A DNA stretch of 64,000 nt from Silene conica. Lineage: Eukaryota > Streptophyta > Magnoliopsida > Caryophyllales > Caryophyllaceae. This document shows, piece after piece, positions 56,535 to 64,000 of the stretch. The DNA lies in the NCBI GenBank assembly GCA_029255685.2, contig CM055319.2:8170747-8234746 (forward strand). Direction: 5' to 3'. Position 1 is the first letter of the stretch; the number at the start of each line of letters is the position of its first letter. The position numbers and the translations under genes are program-made. Below the pieces are notes generated by a model, which worked only from the letters and a program-made list of their open reading frames with translations, was not told the origin of the DNA and did no database searches.

Positions 56535-59500
56535 TGTAACATCCCCGAATTTTCGGAAACATATTTTAATAATTTAAATTGATTTCGGAAAATTTCATTT
56601 TATTTTAATAAATACAAGTATATTTTAATAAAAATAGCTCAAGTTCCGCCTTAAGGGATTTAGTTCTCGAAATGTTGAAGCTCACTTGGCATTCCGTTTC
56701 ACAAGAGTCCGACTCAATTCCCGACTCAACTTAAAACCCGACTCAACTTGTGCATAAAAAGAAATGAGGAAAGGTAGTTTCCACCCACCTTCCTCTCAAC
56801 TCATCTTATAACTTCCTTGGCCTCCAAACTTTTAACAAAAAATGGAGTAAACTCATCTCTCACTAATTTCAACACTCCGGATTCGTTATAAGTCCAAACG
56901 CGGTAATTCTTCCGCCATCGCGTTCTTTGCCTCTTTCCCGTCATTTCCATCTTTTCATTTTTCAGAATCGCTTCTGGGAAATTTCTGGCCTGTTTTAATT
57001 AAATTCGAAAATCATGTTGCTTATTAACTTGTTTTCTTTGTTTTAAGGTGCTAATCTTGAAGATCTTGAGGAGGACATTTACTTAGTTGAAGGTTGAAGT
57101 GAAGAAAACGCTTAATAAGGTGACCTTGATGAGGAAACTCGACTTTTGTCTTAAATTGAGTTGACATGTGTTTTCTTATGATGTCTATGTGAATGGATGA
57201 TGAATATAGCACGCACGATTATGTTATTGGTAAATTACATTCTGAAATTCTCATGATATTTATGAAGGAAATGGGTATTGTATGATGTTGGATTGTTGGG
57301 TGACTGTTTGGTGAATTGATATTGTGATGTTCATTAATAATGGAATGTATGAAGCATGTTGGATTTAAGATGATTATCCATAGCCTTATTGCATTTTCAG
57401 ATTCATTACGATGATTAAATTGTTAAGATTATGAAGAGTGTTCATGTGTATTGAGTATCCGTCACAATTTCTGATTTGTGCATCCTTGGTGTGTGTTAAC
57501 GCTTGTTCAATTCATAAGATTGTTACTAGTAATCAAGTGAATATGCCTAGTAGATGATATGTGATGAACACACTTGAGATTGATGGGTTTAAGTGCTGCT
57601 TAGAGTAGTGAATTCATACTTAAAATCGTTGCTTAGAAGTGCTAGACGAAGGGTAGAAAACATTGTCGAATTGCAGGAAATTGCGTAGGCGAAATGGGGC
57701 TCGTGGCATTGCGCAGGCTACGCCCAACCTGTGCAGGCTGCGCCTTGGCCGTGCGCAGGCTGCACCAAGCAGGCTGCGCCCATGCACGCTGTGGCTTTGT
57801 TCGTTGCTCGTTTGCGGTCTGTTTTGGGTAATTGTTATCCGTTTGTTTTAGCATGTTTCGAGTGATGTTACATGATAAAAATACTTAGTTTGAGATGTAT
57901 ATTTATTTAATATGAGATTCGTAAATCGAACTTACGTTCATATTATGTTAATTAATTGCATGCTCGATAATAAATAGCTTTCCGTTGTTTTATCGCTAAA
58001 TAAAATATCACATGAGTCGTAAACATATCTAATATGTATTTTATGAAGTTGTAACCTTGTTGTCATGAATTTAATCGTTGGAATTTCATAAAATGCTTCT
58101 TATTGATTTTCCTTTATTATTTCAATTCGTTAATATATGAGCTTGAGTTTATAATGTATCAAATGCTTCTTATTACTTACTCTCTTGAATTACATGTTAA
58201 GAACCATACTTGGTATTGAATTCTTGGTTGTGTTATTCATATGAATTATATGTTTGTTTGAAGTCCAAGAAATTGGGCGACACTTATGTCGGGTTCGGTA
58301 ATCAATTTGAGGAGAAAGACCCCCCCGGCCGGGCAACCAGAAGGGAAACCGGCGCTCGCCTCAAAATGGTTTCCGAAGTTAGCTAAGTGTTGAATAAATG
58401 TGTAGAAAAAGGAATATTGATTTACCAATCGAGTTTGTTTGAAGTCCAAGAGGTTTGGACAACTCTTATACCAGGTTCGGAAAACTGGTTTGAGGAGAAA
58501 TACCCCCCGATCGGGCAACCGACTCTCACCTTAAATAGTTTCCGAAATTGGCTAAGAGATAAGTGGAGTTTTAGAAATGGAATAGTAGAACTGTTGATCG
58601 AGTTTTAGGTCATTGTTTTCTTGTAACTCGTATGCGAACATCTTTGAGATGACATTGTGTTATTTATGTGAAAGATATGAGCTGCTGTATGACTCGGGTT
58701 CTCACCTGACTGCATTGTGCTGCTGGTTGACCGTAGGGGCTTGGTCCTCCCGGTCAGGTTTTAGGTTGTCCGCCTGCCATGAGGCGTACCTCGTTCCATG
58801 GTGGTTCGAGTCTTGGGTGTATCTTGAGCTGGGGATATTTGTCGAATCGGGGATGTGAATTGTTTACGCCCTGAGAGTTTGGCTAGATTTAGACTAGGAC
58901 AATCTATTGTTGTCGTCCTACCAGGAGGTTGGATAGTCTGAGATTGAGGGCTGTTTGTAGTCTTATAGACGAGTCGATTGTCGGCGTGTCTTGTAGGAGT
59001 CAAGTCACTTGGTTGACCTATCTCCTTGTTGGCCCATTACTTGGTGACGGGTATGTTTGAGTTGCGGTTGCCGTAACTGTTTGATGTGCTTGTTGTCGAG
59101 TATGTTTGAGTTGTGATTATGGAAGTATGATACTTGGTTATTTGTTGTGGTCACATATTGGCCTTCATACTTCACATGATTATTGTTTATGTTGGAGTAG
59201 GCTTATGTGTTTATATGTTATGTGTTATTGACAATAAGTGACTGGGAGAACTTCTAGTCACTCCTCACTGACTACGGCGTACATGTTTTCATGTATGTAG
59301 ATTTGTGCTGTATGGATGAGGATTCCGTCGAGGCTAGCGAGCGATGATCCTTCGTCGATTGACATTTACCTTTATCGTGCAGCTAGACCTTCATTTTGAC
59401 ATTATGGTTTTGGTGCCTGTAGGGATATCCTATCCCAGGCTGTTACTTTGTAATTATTACTTTATACTTATCTAAGTTTTATTTTTTTCCGCATTTCAGT

Positions 59501-59609
59501 TATCGTAATTCACCTCGAATGTTAGTTTTAATCGTGTCAAAAGTTTTAATTCCGCGCAAATTTCATGCATTTGTATGTTTTACTTTCCGCTGCCGCGAGG
59601 GGTTTTACA
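56535..59609 (+). mobile_element. Solo LTR of a Tekay/Del-like Ty3 element, 3.1 kb
   Basis: TGTAACATCCCCG...GGGGTTTTACA, flanked by CATAT (56530-56534 and 59610-59614). No primer site follows the end and there is only one copy, so it is a solo LTR left by recombination between two LTRs. It contains a GC-rich cassette cluster at 57695-57795 and a diverged tandem pair of about 190 bp (starting near 58250 and 58434, both TGTTTGAAGTCCAAGA). It inserted into the truncated Cassandra 3' LTR or its flank. Confidence 0.85.
57695..57795. repeat. GC-rich cassette cluster in the solo LTR
   Basis: GCGCAGGCTRCGCC or a shortened form occurs about five times in 100 bp. The word is nearly its own complement. 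Sequence on both sides is AT-rich. Confidence 0.75.
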
Positions 59610-59614
59610 CATAT

Positions 59615-60590
59615 ACCCGAGAGTTTATCTAGTGCGCACAAAAGATAACGGTCAGAGGTTCCCTCGTCACAAAAAAGAAGAATATTGTAAACCAAGATTA
59701 ATCTAAATCATCACTGAGACAAACTGATAATCAATACATCCCAACTTTTATTGTCCAACTGATTTTTTGCAGAAAGAGTCATTTCACTCGGCCTGATTGG
59801 TAGAATTCTCTAGTATTTTTTTTCTACCTTTAATTTAGTTTTTTAAATCCTACGTGATTATTTAATGTTTTAAGGGAGGTATTTGGTTCACTTATGGCCT
59901 TATGGGAAGAAAAATGAATAAGTAAGAGAGACAAAGGTAAAGAAAAGAAATACACTATAAGTACCTTATTTGCATATTTTATGTCATCGAAAGTTGAAAC
60001 ATAAAACATAAAAATAATAATAAACATGACTCAAAGTTAATCAAAACAATAATAATACACCAACACTTATACTCACACCCACGACGACCAAGCATCACAA
60101 CAGGCCAACACAACGCGGCTATGCGACTCGCTTAATTGGCTTTCTGTTATTGTGGAGTTTGACATTACAGCGACACAAAATCTCGAGAGCAGACAAGTTT
60201 AGTGACAATAGCACGACAAACGAATTGTTAAGTATCTGAAAATCGTTCACTGCTACAATAATGTTTTATGATATACCGATCTTTTTTATTTATTTCCGAA
60301 AAAAAATACTCTATATTAATTGGACTATACCTTGGAGCACCATGTACTCAAGTTATGGCCATTAGAGCACCATGTACACAAATGAGAGATTGTTGATGCA
60401 TAAAATAGGTAACAAAATGGTGGAAAAGAAAATGAAGTCAAAAATAAAGCAAAAACCAAGAAAAGAAAGAGTTTGTAGAGAATTGGGATGGTTGGATTAG
60501 AACAACTAGGTAACAAAATAAATGGTGGCTTCACTTCCTCCTCGATCTTCACCTCTATTTTCATCATATCCTTTGCTTTGCTTTTCAAAC
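59615..60590. other. Spacer and distal upstream region of the NFRKB-like gene
   Basis: 59615-59690 contains TATCTAGTGCGCACAAAAGA and CAGAGGTTCCCTCGTCACAA, possibly a SINE tail. The rest is AT-rich with no gene. Two copies of GAGCACCATGTACnCAA lie near 60334 and 60365. Confidence 0.35.
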
Positions 60591-60594
60591 CTGC

Positions 60595-60948
60595 TTCTCC
60601 TCCATATCTTCGAAAACCCTAACTTTCTCTCTCCTCCAATTTTACCCATCCACGCTTTTTCTTAATTCACCTGCAGACGCTTCTATTCCCACGCTTTCAT
60701 CCAACTTTGTGAGTCTTCTTTTCTGCTTCTACTTCTATTTTTTTTTGTTTTTTTTTATTCTCTGTGAAAGTTGCGATTTTTTTGGGCATCCTTTTCGTAT
60801 TTTTGATTTCCTTTAATGGGTATTTGATGAATTTGGTTTTTAATTGCGAAATTGATTTAGTAATCGTTGTTGCAGGTTTATGAATGTAAGTTGTTTGTAT
60901 AAGTTGGGGATTTTAGAAATTATTTAGCATTGTGAATCGGGGTATAGG
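60595..60948 (+). promoter_or_regulatory. 5' UTR with an intron
   Basis: CT-rich leader (AACCCTAACTTTCTCTCTCC) typical of plant 5' UTRs. A GTGAGT donor at 60709 (AACTTT|GTGAGTC) and an acceptor TTGTTGCAG ending at 60875 bound a 167-bp UTR intron. The second UTR exon runs to the ATG at 60949. Transcription probably starts about 60590-60640, and no TATA box was chosen. Confidence 0.7.
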
Positions 60949-62089
60949 ATGGCAGCTGATCAGCGCAAAAGGCGGCCGAGTTCGACAATGGCCCCGTTTG
61001 GGTGTGGGATTCAGGAGCAGTATAGAGCGAAAAAGAGGGAGTGTAGACCATTGCAATTTGAGGCTAATTATAATAGTCATGTATCTTTGAAGTGGGATGA
61101 CCATGAGAAAATGGTTGTTGCTAAAGAGGAACAAATTGGGATTTCGTCAAGACAATTGGCTGCATTTTGTCCTGTTGGTAATGCAAAATTGGCTGATGTT
61201 GTTGCGGTTCCGAAGGAGGTTTTTGAGTTGGATGATTTGGCTGAGGTTCTTACTTATGAGGTTGGTGATCATAGTCAAGAATTGGTTGGTTTTTCGTTTT
61301 AAGTGTTGTGTGCCGTAAGTGGTGAGTTGATCGAGTTGAGTTATGTTTTTGTTTGCTTTGTTTGCAGGGTTGGCAATCACTTCTGACGGACAAAGATCGA
61401 ACCTTTCTTACGCAATTTCTCCCAGAAGGATTTGATTCTGATGAAATTGTGCAAGCTTTGCTTAATCGTGAGAATTTCCATTTTGGGAATCCGTTTCTCA
61501 AATGGTGAGCCTATGTTTCACAAAACTAGTGAAGATTATATTTGTAGGAAAAGTTGTGTCTTTTTGTTTCAAGTGTAATCTCCTTTGTGTCTTGCCATTT
61601 GCTCATCTGAATCACTTTTGAGAGTTTTTTTCATAACTTTTGGTAGAATAATGTTTCCCTTGGTGGTGTTTTGAAAAACCTTCTCTTTGCTTGTCTTGGC
61701 TGTTTGAAAAGGATGACACATCAGTGATGTTATAGTTTGTTTGTTGTTATGGTACGGGGGAATTCACGCGTTGTAATACGTACAGGAGCTCTTCACTGTG
61801 TCTAGGCAATTTTCATCCTGATGCAGTCGTCCGATATGAGAAGTCCTTTAAGGCTAACAAGAAAGCATACTATTCCGAGCTGCAACAGTACCATGAAAAG
61901 TATGTTTTGAGTTTTTTAGTTGTCTTATATTTATATTTATATTTATATTTATGGTTCAGTCAGTTACATATTACAAGTTTTTCACCATTGACATTTCTAT
62001 GACAGCATGATAAAGAACTTGCATAAGTTGAAGGAAAGGTGTGGAAGTGCAAAGGACCCAGAATCAGAGATTATAAAGCTAATGTCAAG
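60949..62089 (+). CDS. NFRKB-like (DEUBAD-type) nuclear protein, 5' part
   Basis: Exons 60949-61260, 61368-61504, 61786-61899 and 62006-62089 join in frame (junctions TATGAG|GTTGG, TTTGCAG|GGT, AAATG|GTGAG, GTACAG|GAG, GAAAA|GTATG, GACAG|CATG, TCAAG|GTTTG), giving about 215 codons. The N-terminus MAADQRKRRPSS is basic; then GCGIQEQYRAKKRE and VSLKWDDHEKMVVAKEEQIG. The second part is the DEUBAD-like fold: LADVVAVPKEVFELDDLAEV, GWQSLLTDKDRTFLTQFLPE, NFHFGNPFLKW, GNFHPDAVV and KKAYYSELQQYHE. In animals NFRKB is an INO80 subunit that inhibits UCH37; plant relatives are nuclear and poorly studied. The rest of the gene lies beyond a long intron or outside the window. Confidence 0.85.
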
Positions 62090-64000
62090 GTTTGTTTTCG
62101 ATTCATTGTGAAGCAGCTATGCCATACGGCTTCTAAATCTTCCTTGCCCCTAAAGTGGCAAACAAGGGCAATTTTGGGATTTTAAAATGTTACTTCTTCC
62201 ACTTCTCTCAAATTCTCCAATTTAGTTTTGGCATAGGTATTGACATTTTACCTGAAATACAGTTTTGACATTTTCCCCACACAGCGTATACCCGAAATAG
62301 AAATGGGGCTATTGAAATTATATGATAAAACTAGAAAAGAGATAATTTTAGAGAATTAAAGGGTGTAAATCACTTCTGGGACAACCCCATGTAATATTCT
62401 CTAGGTTCAGAAGGCATGCTATGACCTAGTTTAAAAAGCGTGCCTTGATCGTGCTTAAGCCATAAGGCTTATCACGTTATTAGCCAAAACGCGTGGGTGC
62501 ACTAAGGGAGGCACAATACAAATTACAATGCACAATGCAGTTGCTTTTTCTAGATAGTTCTTTTAGTATGCCCATGTATTTGGCACATTATTCCCCAAGT
62601 TTTTACTTATTTACATGTTGACCCACCTTTTTGATATCCAAAAGAGGGTGTTGTTGAACGGAGTTTTGTTTTAAAGATACAAAATTATGTGCAAAAACAG
62701 TGCATCATGTGTCTATAAGGCACAAGCCTTCACCTTGCGCCTCATCGACATGGGCTCTTGTCGACTTGATGCGCCTCATCCTTTTAGAACTACGGCGGAG
62801 ACCATGTGTGTACATTGGATTGATACCTGATATTTGAACTTTACTTGGGACTTAGCTAGATGTTCTGCTCTTAATTATCTCCCATTACATGGAATACATG
62901 GATGCCTTTTGTATTAGCCTTTGGTCGTTTTGGTCGCTAATTATATTGAATTTAGACCATGTTTGATAGATAATGGTTCTTGTCATAACATGGGGTTAAC
63001 TGAAGTTGCTAATGTTGCATCTCCTGAGCTCCTCTTTGTTCTTGCCTTTTTAATGTGTGTGTGTGTATAAACCAAATAAATGTTAGCCGGGAAGTCATGG
63101 TCCTTCGAAAAAAGATATTGTTCGTTTTCTCACAAGAGTCGCAACTACACCTAAAACCAAGTTCAAAAGTAGTATTCTCTTGAAGTATCAGCTAAGTTGA
63201 CTTTTTTGTTCAACAGCCTTGAGGTTTCAGTTTTCTTGTTAGTTGTGCTTTGCCTTCTGTCTTGTCCCTACCAGCAAAACATACATGGGGGAGTTGAAAA
63301 AGATTTTATGTAATGGTGGACTTGAGAAAGCCTTTTAATGGAAGATCCATTTAGAACATTTCCCAAGTGCGTCAAGCGTGGTTTTAAATCTCGGCTGAGT
63401 CGTGTCGTATCGTATCGGCTGAGTTGTAGTGGATTTTCACTCTACCGATACGAGATATCGCCTGAGAAATCACAGAGATTCACCGTGATCCGTCCGTGCT
63501 GGCCGATTAAGGTCCGGTTATACCGATACCGCAACTACGACCTATACCGAGATTTAAAACCATCAAGGATTCAAAGAGGCATTTTCAAGTATCCAATATG
63601 ATAATTGTGTGGAAATTGCAACGAATCAGTACAACTTTACAATGAAAAGATGTGCAACCATTTAGTTGGGCCAATTTTCTAAATTCCATCAGAAAAAAGA
63701 ATAGAAGAATAATGTCTCTTATACTTTTTAATGGGAAAATATGTAAGATCCTTGTTTGATAATATATCAGGGATTTCCAATCTGGAGGATTAGCAAATTG
63801 ATATAAAAACTAAAGGCTTGCTGTTTGTTTTTGCTGGTCAAGGCATTGATAATTAATAGATATAATTCTAGAGGCAAAGCAGATTTTAGTATTAGGATGA
63901 TCATGTTAGCCTCTCACGAAGTTTATATTATCTATGGTATTTATATTTACCATAAATCTTCACAATTCAAATAACTTGTGTAAAGGTGTAAATATAAGAT
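62090..64000 (+). other. Long intron or downstream region of the NFRKB-like gene
   Basis: After the donor at 62090 no strong next exon is visible. A weak candidate starts after CTACCAG at 63274 (KTYMGELKKILCNGGLEKAF then stop), but it has no donor and may be chance. A MITE lies at 63379-63562. The stretch 62430-62770 has decayed GC-richer words without boundaries. Confidence 0.4.
63379..63562. mobile_element. MITE with perfect 16-bp ends
   Basis: TGGTTTTAAATCTCGG and its exact complement bound a 184-bp element; inner sequence is unusually GC-rich with CCGATAC/GTATCGG words. TCAAGCG (63372-63378) and TCAAGGA (63563-63569) look like an imperfect duplication. Class uncertain, perhaps hAT. An open frame of 87 codons over it is incidental. 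Confidence 0.7.

Noticed and set aside
57642..57854. Ala/Gln/Pro-rich frames on both strands
   Set aside because: Produced by the GCGCAGGCTGCGCC cassettes of the solo LTR.
63274..63339. Possible fifth coding exon of the NFRKB-like gene
   Set aside because: It has an acceptor-like CCAG and stays in phase but ends in a stop with no donor; kept only as a weak possibility.
63338..63601. 87-codon frame near the right end, possible gene exon
   Set aside because: Mostly the MITE at 63379-63562; no splice support.

Overview
The window is nuclear DNA from a flowering plant, most likely a eudicot. Introns are GT-AG, intergenic DNA is AT-rich, the gene families are plant-specific, and several classes of plant transposon are stacked on top of one another. 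I see no tRNA or rRNA gene, no CRISPR array, and nothing bacterial or organellar. The species cannot be fixed from sequence alone.

Three host genes are supported. (1) A LUL4/LOG2-type RING E3 ubiquitin ligase on the minus strand (4687-10558) has three exons, 397 codons and a 4.4 kb first intron. (2) An intronless gene of 148 codons on the minus strand (31053-31499) encodes a conserved plant protein that I cannot name. (3) The 5' part of an NFRKB-like (INO80-associated, DEUBAD-type) gene lies on the plus strand (60949 onward). It has a 5' UTR intron and four clear coding exons, and then runs into a long intron or off the window.

The rest is mostly mobile DNA, and most elements can be bounded by target-site duplications (TSDs). 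Left arm: a MULE-type MITE holding a Stowaway, then a tRNA-derived SINE and a Tourist-like MITE (1.0-2.6 kb), and a larger PIF-like MITE (11.7-12.6 kb). 12.7-25.0 kb: a Stowaway MITE split by a full-length L1-type LINE (18-bp TSD). The LINE is itself split by two LTR-like inserts, one of which holds a Tekay-type LTR remnant, so nesting is four deep. 26.0-30.4 kb: a young non-autonomous LTR element with no coding capacity. 32.0-34.2 kb: a Copia element reduced to gag and protease. 34.2-35.8 kb: a Pack-MULE carrying an intron-containing fragment of an LRR receptor kinase gene. 36.15-52.02 kb: a 15.9 kb Tat-lineage Ty3 element whose LTRs differ at one visible base. It has gag, protease, RT, two RNase H domains and integrase on the plus strand, and a plant mobile domain (PMD) plus coiled-coil reading frame on the antisense strand. 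Its pol is interrupted by a Copia remnant and two frameshifts. 52.15-53.43 kb: a Helitron with a nested MITE. 53.4-59.6 kb: an Athila-like 3' region, a Cassandra TRIM with 5S-rRNA-like LTRs, and a 3.1 kb solo LTR.

The least expected signals are four. First, clusters of GC-rich imperfect palindromes sit inside three separate LTRs. Second, the antisense PMD gene lies in an almost unmutated but pol-defective Tat copy, together with strand-biased poly(A) runs. Third, two unrelated elements show the same deletion form: 5' LTR tip, internal tail, whole 3' LTR. Fourth, the Pack-MULE carries an intron-containing capture. Coordinates of splice sites, TSDs and LTR ends were read by eye; family names rest on recalled motifs.
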